Positions 25,356 to 34,381 of a stretch of DNA of 64,000 bases are shown here, one piece after another (position 1 is the first letter of the stretch; each line of letters begins with the position of its first letter). The DNA is from Caloranaerobacter azorensis DSM 13643 (GTDB lineage Bacteria; Bacillota; Clostridia; Tissierellales; Thermohalobacteraceae). The position numbers and the translations under genes are program-made. The notes under the pieces are model-generated. The model had not been told where the DNA came from and made no database searches. It saw only the letters and a list, made by a program, of their open reading frames with translations. The stretch lies in assembly GCF_900129995.1 (NCBI RefSeq), contig NZ_FQXO01000005.1, forward strand, positions 1 to 64,000, in the 5' to 3' direction.

Positions 25356-25718
25356 ATGGATAAGAAAAAAAAGATTATTAGGCAATATTATTTTACACTC
25401 GTTGCAGTATTAATAGCTTATTTTCTGGTGTTTTTGGCTCTTAAATATTTTAATGTTTTCAATATAGGTGAAAATAAATTATTATTTATATTTATAACTT
25501 TTGTATATTATATTATTGTCAAAAATGCTTTATCCAATTATTTTAAGAAAAAAATATTTGAAATTGATCCTGAATTGAAGCAAAAAGAAAACGATAGAGT
25601 TAAACAGGTAAAACAAGTATTTTTCAATTCTGAAACTAAATGGTATAAGAACGTTAATTTAATATATATATTAGGTATGATAGTCATAATATTATTATTC
25701 ACAATATTTAATAAGTAA
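25356..25718 (+). CDS. Hypothetical small membrane protein
   Basis: 120 aa from ATG 25356 (AAGGAGGA upstream). Lys-rich start MDKKKKIIRQYYF, then three hydrophobic segments: LVAVLIAYFLVFLAL, KLLFIFITFVYYIIV and LIYILGMIVIILLFTIF. No recognised domain. It is the last gene of the tldD-tldE unit, before a duplicated terminator flanking a short palindromic element. Confidence 0.65.
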   Translation: MDKKKKIIRQYYFTLVAVLIAYFLVFLALKYFNVFNIGENKLLFIFITFVYYIIVKNALSNYFKKKIFEIDPELKQKENDRVKQVKQVFFNSETKWYKNVNLIYILGMIVIILLFTIFNK

Positions 25719-25740
25719 AATTGATACATTAAATAATAAA

Positions 25741-25761
25741 ATCCAACCTCATTGGTTGGAT
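25741..25761 (+). repeat. Left duplicate of terminator hairpin (element copy 4)
   Basis: ATCCAACC-TCATT-GGTTGGAT, 21 nt, one mismatch (in the loop) to 25893-25913, and still preceded by an A-run. Confidence 0.8.
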
Positions 25762-25892
25762 CAGGCTGTTGACAAACTTATGTTTTTTGTATTTATGAAA
25801 ATGAAAGCGAATGCTTGAAAGAATTTAGTTTTTTCTAAATTCGTCCGCATGAGCGTCATTTTCATAAAATATTTTACTTTGTCAACAAGCTC
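25762..25892 (+). mobile_element. Terminator-targeting palindromic element, copy 4, short form (131 bp)
   Basis: Starts CAGGCTGTTGACAAAC and ends TTTGTCAACAAGCTC, with the same core-less junction GAATTTAGTTTTTTCTAAAT as copy 3. Terminal repeats are well preserved, so it may be recent. Confidence 0.82.
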
Positions 25893-25919
25893 ATCCAACC
25901 TTATTGGTTGGATTTTATT
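25893..25919 (+). terminator. Terminator (right duplicate, copy 4)
   Basis: ATCCAACC-TTATT-GGTTGGAT followed by TTTTATT. Confidence 0.8.
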
Positions 25920-25944
25920 ATAAAAATGATTGGGAGTGAGTGGA

Positions 25945-26778
25945 TTGAAAAAATTTAAATTAGGTTTGTGTCAGTTGTTAGTTAGTGAAAATAAGAAAGA
26001 GAATATAAAAAATGCAGAAAAAATGATAAATAGCGCAGCAGATATGGGGGCCGAACTTGTTGTACTGCCTGAAATGTTCAATTGTCCTTATAATAATAGT
26101 TATTTTCCTAAATATGCAGAAAGCTATCCAGACGGAGAAACTATTAAAATGTTATCAAAAATTTCTAAAGAAAGAGGCATTTACTTAATAGGAGGTTCTA
26201 TACCAGAAAAAGATGATAAAGGTAATATATATAATACAAGCTTTGTTTTTGATAAAAAAGGTAATATAATCGGTAAACATAGAAAGATACATCTGTTTGA
26301 TATAGATGTTGAGGGGAAAATTAGCTTTAAAGAATCAGATGTATTGAGTAGAGGGGACAGTTTAACTATTGTAGATACAGAATATTGTAAGATAGGTGTG
26401 GCAATTTGTTATGATATCAGATTTCCTGAATTGTTTAGATTGATGGTTTTAAAAGGTGTAAAAGTTATAATTGTGCCAGCTGCATTTAATATGACAACTG
26501 GCCCTGCTCATTGGGAATTGTTGTTTAGAGCAAGGGCGTTAGATAATCAAGTTTATATGGCGTCTGCAGCACCGGCTAGAGATGAAAATGCATCATATAT
26601 ATCATATGGGAATTCTATTATAACCAATCCTTGGGGAAGTATAGTAGGAAAACTAGATGAAAAAGAAGGAATTTTAATTAAGGAAATAGATTTAAATAGA
26701 ATAGATGAAATTAGAGAACAATTACCTATATTGAAACATTTAAGGAAGGATTTATATCAGATAAGTTTACAAAAATAA
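25945..26778 (+). CDS. Carbon-nitrogen hydrolase (nitrilase superfamily, omega-amidase-like)
   Basis: 277 aa from TTG 25945 (GGGAGTGAG upstream). Catalytic triad visible: E43 in LPEMFNCPY, K114 in HRKIHLFD and C155 in GVAICYDIRFPE. The pattern YDIRFPELFR and length fit the Nit2/omega-amidase branch that hydrolyses 2-oxoglutaramate or similar amides. Monocistronic with a terminator. Annotating from GTG 25936 would add three residues. Confidence 0.9.
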   Translation: MKKFKLGLCQLLVSENKKENIKNAEKMINSAADMGAELVVLPEMFNCPYNNSYFPKYAESYPDGETIKMLSKISKERGIYLIGGSIPEKDDKGNIYNTSFVFDKKGNIIGKHRKIHLFDIDVEGKISFKESDVLSRGDSLTIVDTEYCKIGVAICYDIRFPELFRLMVLKGVKVIIVPAAFNMTTGPAHWELLFRARALDNQVYMASAAPARDENASYISYGNSIITNPWGSIVGKLDEKEGILIKEIDLNRIDEIREQLPILKHLRKDLYQISLQK

Positions 26779-26798
26779 TAAATAATATTATTTTTTAA

Positions 26799-26834
26799 AC
26801 ACACTTGTAATTGCCATTTACAGGTGTGTTTTTT
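26799..26834 (+). terminator. Terminator after the amidase gene
   Basis: ACACACTTGTAA/TTACAGGTGTGT stem with one G-U pair, followed by TTTTT. Confidence 0.85.
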
Positions 26835-26946
26835 GTTTAAAACATTTAAATTATACATACTATATTAAATAAATTTCAAAAAGTATAACACATTTAATGA
26901 AATATGATATAATATATATAGAATTATTATAAAGGAGGAACTTTTA

Positions 26947-29295
26947 ATGGGGGTATACAAGTATATAAAATGGTTTAAAGAAGTAGATAAGAAGGATTTA
27001 TCTATAGTTGGTGGCAAGGGGGCAAATCTTGGAGAATTAACCAGAAATGGAATTAATGTTCCGCCGGGTTTTTGTATTACTTCAGATGCATACAGTTATT
27101 TTATTGAATATTATAATCTAAAACCTAAAATAGAAGATTTAATAAGAAATTTAGACATAGAAGATTCTTCTGAATTATATAAAAGGAGTTCTAAAATAAG
27201 AGGATATATTGAAAATTATGACATACCTGAAAGCATTAAAATAGAAATAGTAGATGCATATAATGAGATTATTGATAAGCTTAATATAAAAGATTTGTAT
27301 GTTGCTATTAGGAGTTCTGCTACTGCTGAAGATTTGCCTGAAGCCTCATTTGCAGGCCAACAAGACACTTATTTAGAAATAAAGTCAATAGAAGAAGTAT
27401 TAAAACATATTAAAAAATGTTGGGCTTCGCTTTGGACTGCACGTGCGATTTATTATAGAGAAAAGCAGGGATTTAATCATTTTGAGGTTTCATTAAGTGT
27501 GATTGTTCAAAAAATGGTTAACAGTATAAAATCTGGAGTTTTATTTACAGCAAATCCTGTAACTAATGATATTAATGAAATAATGATAAATGCAAGCTGG
27601 GGGCTTGGTGAGGCAGTAGTTTCTGGATTGGTTACACCAGATGAATATATTATCGATAAAAAGACATTACAGATTAAAGATAAAAATATTGCAGAGAAAA
27701 ATGTTATGATAGTTAGAAGAGATAATGGGGTTGGTACAATAGAAATTGCTGTTAAAGACATTTTAGGCTATGATAAAGTTATTTCGCAATGTTTAAGTGA
27801 CGATGAGATAAAAATGTTAAGTAAGCAGGGAATTTTGATTGAAAAGTTATACAATTCACCACAAGATATAGAATGGGCAATCGATAACGATACTAAAAAA
27901 TTGTATATTTTACAGGCTAGGCCAATTACAACATTAAAGGAGAGCAAAGATATGGATGACGCTAATATTAACTTAAATGTTTTAGTTAGAGGGTTATCTG
28001 CATCGCCAGGCATAAGTAGTGGAAAAGTTGTAAATATAGACGATATTAATGAAATTCCAAGAGTTAAAGAAGGAGATATATTAGTAACTGTAATGACTAA
28101 TCCAGATATGGTACCGGCAATGAGGAAAGCTGCGGCTGTTGTTACAGATGAAGGTGGAAGAACTTGTCATGCTGCAATCGTATCAAGAGAATTGGGAATA
28201 CCATGCATTGTTGGAGCAAAAAAGGCGACAGAAATATTGAAAGAGGGTATGGTAGTTACTGTAGATGCTACAAGAGGAGTTGTTTATGAAGGCAAAGTAC
28301 TCGATGCAGATGATAAGAGTAAAAATAAAAAAACAGAGGGAATTAGTTTAAGTGAAGAAATATTATATAAGTTAGCGCCTATTACAGGTACTAAAATATA
28401 TATGAATTTAGGTGAACCGTCAATTATAAGTAAATATAAAAATTTACCTTTCGATGGAATAGGACTTATGAGAACAGAATTTATTTTTACAAATTTAGTA
28501 GGTGCTCATCCTATGTATTTATTGAAAAAAGGGATGGAAAGTCATTTTATTGAGAAAATGGCAGAAGGAATAACTCTAGTAGCTCAAGAAGTATATCCAA
28601 AACCTATAGTAGTAAGATTAAGTGATTTTAGGACTAATGAATTTCGTGGGTTAAAAGGTGGAGAAGAGGTAGAACCAATTGAAAATAATCCTATGATTGG
28701 TTGGAGAGGTGTTTCAAGATATATATCTTCCGAATATGAGAAAGGGTTTAGACTAGAATGTAAGGCATTAAGAAAAGTTAGAGAAGAATATGGATTAATA
28801 AATGTATGGGCTATGCTTCCTTTTGTAAGAACTACATGGGAATTGGAAAAAGTAATGGGAATAATGGCATCAGAAGGCTTGGAAAGAACAAACAATTTTA
28901 AAATTTGGATAATGGCAGAAGTTCCTTCTGTAATATTTGAAGCTGAAGAATTTGCTAAACTAGTCGATGGATTTAGTATAGGAAGTAATGATTTAACACA
29001 ACTTATACTAGGTGCAGATAGAGATTCAGGAATTTTGAACAGTATGGGATATTTTGATGAAAGAAATCCAGCAGTTAAGAAAGCAATAAAGATTTTAATA
29101 GAGGCGGCACATAAATATGGTAAGACTGTGTCTATATGTGGGCAAGCTCCTTCATTATATCCTGAATTTACTGAATTTCTAGTAAATGAAGGGATAGATA
29201 GTATAAGTGTCAATCCGGATGTAGTTGATTATACAAGAAGGTTAGTTGCGCACGTTGAACAGAAAATTATTTTAAATAAAATTAGAAAGCTGTAA
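26947..29295 (+). CDS. ppsA: Phosphoenolpyruvate synthase
   Basis: 782 aa, converts pyruvate, ATP and water to PEP, AMP and phosphate. Domain order is as in PpsA: N-terminal ATP-binding domain (GGKGANLGELTRNG, AIRSSATAEDLPEASFAGQ), the phosphohistidine domain with GGRTCHAAIVSRELG, and the C-terminal PEP-binding barrel (GLMRTEFIF, MAEVPSVIFEAEEF, GSNDLTQLILGADRD). Length and motifs separate it from PPDK and from rifampicin phosphotransferase. AAAGGAGG precedes the ATG; monocistronic. Confidence 0.95.
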   Translation: MGVYKYIKWFKEVDKKDLSIVGGKGANLGELTRNGINVPPGFCITSDAYSYFIEYYNLKPKIEDLIRNLDIEDSSELYKRSSKIRGYIENYDIPESIKIEIVDAYNEIIDKLNIKDLYVAIRSSATAEDLPEASFAGQQDTYLEIKSIEEVLKHIKKCWASLWTARAIYYREKQGFNHFEVSLSVIVQKMVNSIKSGVLFTANPVTNDINEIMINASWGLGEAVVSGLVTPDEYIIDKKTLQIKDKNIAEKNVMIVRRDNGVGTIEIAVKDILGYDKVISQCLSDDEIKMLSKQGILIEKLYNSPQDIEWAIDNDTKKLYILQARPITTLKESKDMDDANINLNVLVRGLSASPGISSGKVVNIDDINEIPRVKEGDILVTVMTNPDMVPAMRKAAAVVTDEGGRTCHAAIVSRELGIPCIVGAKKATEILKEGMVVTVDATRGVVYEGKVLDADDKSKNKKTEGISLSEEILYKLAPITGTKIYMNLGEPSIISKYKNLPFDGIGLMRTEFIFTNLVGAHPMYLLKKGMESHFIEKMAEGITLVAQEVYPKPIVVRLSDFRTNEFRGLKGGEEVEPIENNPMIGWRGVSRYISSEYEKGFRLECKALRKVREEYGLINVWAMLPFVRTTWELEKVMGIMASEGLERTNNFKIWIMAEVPSVIFEAEEFAKLVDGFSIGSNDLTQLILGADRDSGILNSMGYFDERNPAVKKAIKILIEAAHKYGKTVSICGQAPSLYPEFTEFLVNEGIDSISVNPDVVDYTRRLVAHVEQKIILNKIRKL

Positions 29296-29306
29296 AATTG
29301 AACAAA

Positions 29307-29340
29307 GTAGGCTTATCGTTTATGATAAGCCTACAACTTT
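29307..29340. terminator. Bidirectional terminator between ppsA and the M14 peptidase gene
   Basis: GTAGGCTTATC-GTTTAT-GATAAGCCTAC (29307-29334), perfect 11-bp stem between convergent genes. Confidence 0.85.
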
Positions 29341-29351
29341 CTATTCTTTGA

Positions 29352-30623
29352 TCAAACAATTGCCGCTAATAGCAGTAGTTCTTCATTATCGGCGTATATT
29401 TTATCAAATTGAGATATCGGGAGCGGATTTTTTCCTCTACCGACTTCTATTGTATAACCTGGCCTACGATATTCTTTTATAAACCAATCTTTATATCCTG
29501 CATAGCTGGCAATGCCGTAAGCTTCAGCCAATGAATAGCCGCTTACTTCAGATAATTTTTTGCCTATTTTCAATGCTTCGGCTGGAGCTAGATTTTTATA
29601 ATTCCAATAAATTATTTCACCTTGACTGTGATATGCTAAAACGAGTCTAAAGTTATGTTTTCTAGTAAAATTTGCAACTGATTTAGATTCTGGTTCTGAT
29701 TCTGGATAAGGGCCAGAGTATCTTGTAGGGCCGGGGCCATATACTCCGTATAGAGGTTCGGCTTTTTTAGATTCTTCCCATGAAGCATCATAATTATGAT
29801 TTAAGTCTACACCGTGTATATTAGCTTGCCATGTTTTAGAAAAGTCAGTACTGCCTTTATTCCATTTTATTAAATCATCGTAATATGGATTATTATTATC
29901 TAGTCCGTTCAATACTAAGTCTATTCCGTCTGGGTTTACCATAGGAACTATATAAATGCTACTTTTTTCAAATATTTTTCTAATGCTGTAACCTTTAATA
30001 TATTTATTTTCGCTATAAGCTTTACAAAAATTTTCGATAAATTTCATTAATAGTGGAGAGGTTATCCATTCTAATGAATGATGAGCAGCATTATAAAATA
30101 CTTCGTTACTGCCTCTACCTAGTTTTAAATAATAAAGTTTTCTGCCAAGTACGCTTATACCGATACTACCCGATTGTAAGAAAGGATATCTAGCTAAAAG
30201 TCCTTTTATATCATCAGATAAAATATCATAAGTGTAATTTATATTAGTATCAACGACATCGATACTATAAGGGACTATTATTTTTTCACCGATAGTTAAA
30301 TTATAAGGTACTAGATGAGGGTTAGCCGTAATGATTTTATTAATAGTCGTATCGTATTTTTCGGCAATGTCAAATAGTGTGTCTCCTTTTTGTATGATAT
30401 AGTAATCATAGCCTAATATTAATCTTTTGATTTGGTAATAAGTAGCTTTATCGATTGCTCCTGTTATTGGAAGGTTTCTATGTTTTTGTAATTTCTTTAT
30501 TGCTAATTTAGTATTAGAATCGAAAATACCATTTATAGGGCCGGTATAATATCCGATTTTCTTTAAAACTGCTTGTATTTTCATTATTTCTGTTCCAGTT
30601 GTTCCAAATTCTATAATCTTCAT
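29352..30623 (-). CDS. M14 peptidoglycan peptidase with PG-binding and LysM domains
   Basis: 423 aa, no signal peptide. Residues ~8-65 form a PG_binding_1 domain (FGTTGTEIMKIQAVLKKIGY), 74-118 a LysM (YIIQKGDTLFDIAEKYDT) and ~132-420 an M14 zinc carboxypeptidase domain with HxxE (H182, E185) and the catalytic Glu in YTIEVGRGKNP. This layout matches gamma-D-glutamyl-L-diamino acid endopeptidase I, a sporulation enzyme of Bacillus sphaericus acting on cortex or germ-cell wall. AGAGGTG precedes the ATG. The absence of a signal peptide also fits a mother-cell enzyme. Confidence 0.9.
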   Translation of the reverse strand: MKIIEFGTTGTEIMKIQAVLKKIGYYTGPINGIFDSNTKLAIKKLQKHRNLPITGAIDKATYYQIKRLILGYDYYIIQKGDTLFDIAEKYDTTINKIITANPHLVPYNLTIGEKIIVPYSIDVVDTNINYTYDILSDDIKGLLARYPFLQSGSIGISVLGRKLYYLKLGRGSNEVFYNAAHHSLEWITSPLLMKFIENFCKAYSENKYIKGYSIRKIFEKSSIYIVPMVNPDGIDLVLNGLDNNNPYYDDLIKWNKGSTDFSKTWQANIHGVDLNHNYDASWEESKKAEPLYGVYGPGPTRYSGPYPESEPESKSVANFTRKHNFRLVLAYHSQGEIIYWNYKNLAPAEALKIGKKLSEVSGYSLAEAYGIASYAGYKDWFIKEYRRPGYTIEVGRGKNPLPISQFDKIYADNEELLLLAAIV

Positions 30624-30764
30624 AACAACACCTCTTTTTAAATTGAAATTTTTTAAAAAGATATATACGAGTACTCTCGTTATTAATTTATTGCTAGAAA
30701 ATATATTTAGTTACAAAGATTTTTTAGATATTATTGGAGAAGTCGCAATTTAAAGAAAATTTAA

Positions 30765-30793
30765 TTGACAAAAAAATCTAATTTAAATATAAT
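30765..30793 (+). promoter_or_regulatory. Sigma-A promoter of the cobalamin operon
   Basis: TTGACA (30765-30770), 17 nt, TATAAT (30788-30793). Consensus promoter placed just before the riboswitch. Confidence 0.88.
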
Positions 30794-30814
30794 GTAATTG
30801 ATTAAAACAATCCC

Positions 30815-30988
30815 ATAGATTTCAAGGTGTTCCTTTACGGAACTTAAAAGGGAAAGAGGTGAAAATCCTCTGCAGCCCCCGCTACTGTGAGTAGAGATGA
30901 AATCTTCCGTAAACCACTGGGCAACTGGGAAGGGGAAGAGAGTAAGATGAACTACGAGCCAGGAGACCTGCCTTGAAAGCTGTAGGCT
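30815..30988 (+). ncRNA. Cobalamin (AdoCbl) riboswitch
   Basis: Leader with the class hallmarks in order: AAGGTGTTCC start, AAAAGGGAA, GTGAAAATCCTCTGC, AGCCCCCGCTACTGTGA (the B12 box region), CCACTGGGCAACTGGGAAGG and GAGCCAGGAGACCTGCC at the end. It is followed by a terminator before cbiB. Binding of adenosylcobalamin should reduce expression of the whole B12 operon. Confidence 0.95.
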
Positions 30989-31021
30989 TATACTTCGGAG
31001 GGAAGTATGCGGTTTTTGTAT

Positions 31022-31049
31022 ACACATAGTTACCTCTATGTGTTTTTTT
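31022..31049 (+). terminator. Riboswitch expression-platform terminator
   Basis: ACACATAG-TTACCT-CTATGTGT followed by seven T, 27 bp before cbiB. Confidence 0.88.
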
Positions 31050-31075
31050 ATTAAGTAAATTATGGAGTTGAAATA

Positions 31076-32032
31076 ATGGGAATATACATTTTAATAATAG
31101 CAGTTGTTTTAGACTATATTATCGGCGATCCAAATAATTGGCCGCATCCTATAAGATATATAGGTAGATTAATAACAAGATATGAGAAAGTTATTAGAAA
31201 AAGTAAAGTGTTATCTGGGGAAAAAGGCGGATTTGTTCTAACTTTTGCAACTTTAGCTACAGTATTGATTATAATTCATTATTTAATAAGATTTACATAT
31301 ATCGTACATTTTGAGTTAGGCTTTATATTTTCAGTTTATTTAATATATACTTCTATAGCGGCTAGGTGCCTAGATAGGGAAACTATGAAAGTCTACTATG
31401 CATTAAAAGAAGATAATATTACCAAGGCAAGACAATTACTTTCTTATTTAGTTGGGAGAGAGACTAGTCAGCTTCAGAAGAAGGAAATAATTAGAGCAAC
31501 GGTTGAAACGATTGCTGAAAACACGATAGATGGGGTAATTGCACCATTAATGTTTATAGGAGTTGGATTAGTATTAGGAATACCAGTAGAGATGGCGTAT
31601 TTTTATAAAACTGTTAATACGTTAGATTCAATGGTTGGATATATTCAAGAGCCGTATAGAGAAATAGGTTATGCTTCTGCAAAGTTAGATGATTTAGTAA
31701 ATTATATACCTGCCAGAATAGGTAGTCTGCTTATGCTTATTGCTGGATTTTTACTCGGATATGATTTAAGAAATGGATATATGATTTTAAAACGAGATAA
31801 AAGGAATCATAAGAGTCCTAATAGTGGATATTCTGAAGCTGCGGTTGCAGGTTTATTAAATGTGCAGCTAGGTGGAACAAATATTTATTTTGGGCAGAAA
31901 GTGTACAAGCCTACTATAGGGGATAAAAATAGAGAATTAAGTATCATTAATATAAAAGATGCAATAAAAATTATGTATGCATCAGAGATTTTGTTAATAG
32001 TAATTATTATTTTGATTTTCGTTTTGCTGTAA
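31076..32032 (+). CDS. cbiB: Adenosylcobinamide-phosphate synthase CbiB
   Basis: 318 aa membrane enzyme joining aminopropanol (phosphate) to adenosylcobyric acid. Typical motifs: DYIIGDPNNWPHPIR at the N-terminus, ETIAENTIDGVIAPLM in the middle and DDLVNYIPARI, plus NSGYSEAAVAGLL. Four to five membrane segments. First gene after the cobalamin riboswitch. Confidence 0.95.
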   Translation: MGIYILIIAVVLDYIIGDPNNWPHPIRYIGRLITRYEKVIRKSKVLSGEKGGFVLTFATLATVLIIIHYLIRFTYIVHFELGFIFSVYLIYTSIAARCLDRETMKVYYALKEDNITKARQLLSYLVGRETSQLQKKEIIRATVETIAENTIDGVIAPLMFIGVGLVLGIPVEMAYFYKTVNTLDSMVGYIQEPYREIGYASAKLDDLVNYIPARIGSLLMLIAGFLLGYDLRNGYMILKRDKRNHKSPNSGYSEAAVAGLLNVQLGGTNIYFGQKVYKPTIGDKNRELSIINIKDAIKIMYASEILLIVIIILIFVLL

Positions 32033-32061
32033 TTAAGTATATTGAATGAAAGGAGTATTGT

Positions 32062-33102
32062 ATGAATAAACATGGCGGATACTATGGAGAAAATAAGGAA
32101 AAAGTTTTAGATTTTAGTGTAAATATAAATCCCCTAGGTGTAACTGAAAGAGTAAAAGAAAAGCTTATCGAGAGTATAAACATAATAAATAGATATCCGG
32201 AAATAGATGGGGAAAGCGCAAAAAAGGTATTAGCAGATAGATTAAGTATTGAACATTCTGAAGTTATAATCGGTAATGGGGCGACAGAATTGATTTATTT
32301 GTTTGCGAGAGCTTTTAGCCCGAAAAAAGTAGTGATTATACAGCCGACTTTTAATGAGTATTTTAGAGCATTTAGATTGACAGGAAGCAGAATTTGTAAT
32401 TATGAATTAACATATTCTAATGATTTTAAATTAGAAGTAAACGATTTATTAGATTATCTTAAAGATATAAATCCTAATGTATTAGTAATCTGTAATCCTA
32501 ATAATCCAACTGGTTATTTTATTAGACAAAAAGAATTATTGCCTGTTGTTAATTATATTAGAGAAATAGGTTCATATTTGCTGCTTGATGAATCTTTTAT
32601 TGATTTTACTGATGAGAAATCATATGTAAATCTCATCAAAGAATTTCCTATATTTATTCTTAGATCGATGACTAAATTTTATTCTGTACCAGGTTTAAGG
32701 CTTGGATATGGTGTGGCCAACAGTGAAATTATTAAGAAATTAAATGAACATAAGGAGCCTTGGACAATAAACAGTTTTGCTTTATCGATAGTTTCGACAA
32801 TTTTAGATGATGAAGCATTTTATAGAGAGTCTAAAAAGTGGCTTCAAGATGAAAAAAATTATTTATATAAAGAATTGAAAGAAATTAGAGATATCGATTT
32901 TTTTAATAGTCAAACGAATTTTATTTTATGCAAGGTTAAAAAAGGCAATGCATACGAAGTGAGAGAAAAGTTGATGCAGTACAATATCTATATTAGAGTG
33001 TGTGATGATTTTATTGGGCTTGATAATACTTATTTTAGAATTGCTATTAAAAGTCATAAAGATAATATTAAATTAATTAATGCTATAAAAAAAGTTTTAT
33101 AA
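32062..33102 (+). CDS. cobD: Threonine-phosphate decarboxylase CobD
   Basis: 346 aa fold-type I PLP enzyme of the histidinol-phosphate aminotransferase family. N-terminal HGGYYGE and FSVNINPLG are typical for CobD, which makes (R)-1-amino-2-propanol phosphate from L-threonine phosphate. PLP lysine lies in SMTKFYSVPGLRLGYG. Position between cbiB and the B12 importer fixes CobD rather than HisC. AAAGGAG precedes the ATG. Confidence 0.93.
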   Translation: MNKHGGYYGENKEKVLDFSVNINPLGVTERVKEKLIESINIINRYPEIDGESAKKVLADRLSIEHSEVIIGNGATELIYLFARAFSPKKVVIIQPTFNEYFRAFRLTGSRICNYELTYSNDFKLEVNDLLDYLKDINPNVLVICNPNNPTGYFIRQKELLPVVNYIREIGSYLLLDESFIDFTDEKSYVNLIKEFPIFILRSMTKFYSVPGLRLGYGVANSEIIKKLNEHKEPWTINSFALSIVSTILDDEAFYRESKKWLQDEKNYLYKELKEIRDIDFFNSQTNFILCKVKKGNAYEVREKLMQYNIYIRVCDDFIGLDNTYFRIAIKSHKDNIKLINAIKKVL

Positions 33103-33126
33103 AATATAAAGTCAAGGAGGGTTATC

Positions 33127-34368
33127 ATGAAGAAATTTTCAAAAATTACAATTTTATCACTTATTCTAGTATTAATATTTTCAAATTTGGTATTAGCTAC
33201 AAATGTAGCAGTTGATGGATTAGACAAAAACCTTAATATTGAAATTAATAATGCTAGATCTTATGTTGCATCAAAGAGTTTACAAGAATTTGGATTAACC
33301 ACAACTGAAAATGGGAATACAGTAATTGTCAAGAATGATGAGGTAGTGTTTGAATTTACTTTAGGAAGTAATCGAGTTAAGGTTAATGGTTTAGACTTAA
33401 CATTAGATGCTAAACCATATAAAAATGATAAAGATATATACTTACCATTAAGATTTATACTTGAAACTTTAAATTACAAAATAGGTTGGGATGCTGAAGC
33501 ACAGAAAATTAAAGTCGAAAAACTTCAGGATATAACATTTCCTATTACAATTGTAGATGGCGATAATACTTATGTTGTTGAAAAAGAGGCTAAAACTATA
33601 GTATCTATGGCTCCGGGAGTAACAGAAAAATTGTTTGCATTAGGTGTTGGAGACAGAATAAAGGGTAGAACTCAATATTGTAATTATCCTGAAGAGGTTA
33701 AAAATATTCCAAGCATTGGTACCTTATATGAGCCAAATCTAGAAACAATATTAGATATAAATCCTGATTTAGTTATTTGCGAAACACATTTCAAAGATGA
33801 AGTTATAGCAAAACTTAATGAAGCAGGTATAAAAGTTATAGCTAAATCGACAGCTAAAGATATAGAAGGCGTATATGATTATATGCTTAAATTAGGTGCT
33901 ATAGTTAATAAAAACTACGAGGCGAGGGCATTAGTATCAAGTTTAAGGGCTAAAGTTGACAGAGTTAAATATGTATTAAAAGATTTAAAAGAAAGCGATA
34001 AGCCAAAGGTATATTATGTAGTGGGAACAGGACAATGGGGAGAATATACAGCGGGTAAAGATACTTTTATATCAGAACTTATTTCATTAGCAGGTGGTAA
34101 GAATGTTGCTGATGATATAACAGGCTGGAAATATAGTCTTGAAAAACTTATAGATCATAATCCGGATATTATTATAGGTAGTCAATTTAATATCGATACA
34201 ATGGTTAATGGTGAAAATTATCAGGCATTATCAGCTATTAAAAATAAAAAATATAAGATAGTAAATGAAGATATATTTGTTAGAGCAGCTCCAAGAGCTA
34301 TTGATGAGGGACTTAAAATATTAGTAGAGACTTTCCATAAATATAAGGTAAAAGAGTTAGGTTTTTAG
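33127..34368 (+). CDS. btuF: Corrinoid ABC transporter substrate-binding protein with N-terminal copper-amine-oxidase-N domain
   Basis: 413 aa. A Sec signal peptide (ILSLILVLIFSNLVLA) is followed at residues ~31-130 by a CuAO_N1-like domain (VKVNGLDLTLDAKPYKN, YLPLRFILETLNYKIGW), then at ~150-413 a BtuF/FecB-type binding protein (SMAPGVTEKLFALGVGDRI, NLETILDINPDLVI). There is no lipobox cysteine, which is unusual because Gram-positive binding proteins are normally lipid-anchored; the extra domain may tether it to the envelope. Followed directly by the FecCD permease and ATPase. Confidence 0.88.
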   Translation: MKKFSKITILSLILVLIFSNLVLATNVAVDGLDKNLNIEINNARSYVASKSLQEFGLTTTENGNTVIVKNDEVVFEFTLGSNRVKVNGLDLTLDAKPYKNDKDIYLPLRFILETLNYKIGWDAEAQKIKVEKLQDITFPITIVDGDNTYVVEKEAKTIVSMAPGVTEKLFALGVGDRIKGRTQYCNYPEEVKNIPSIGTLYEPNLETILDINPDLVICETHFKDEVIAKLNEAGIKVIAKSTAKDIEGVYDYMLKLGAIVNKNYEARALVSSLRAKVDRVKYVLKDLKESDKPKVYYVVGTGQWGEYTAGKDTFISELISLAGGKNVADDITGWKYSLEKLIDHNPDIIIGSQFNIDTMVNGENYQALSAIKNKKYKIVNEDIFVRAAPRAIDEGLKILVETFHKYKVKELGF

Positions 34369-34381
34369 TTTGGTGGTTTAA

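Noticed and set aside
28584-29213. Minus-strand 209-codon frame
   Set aside because: Antisense of ppsA, whose motifs are complete on the plus strand.
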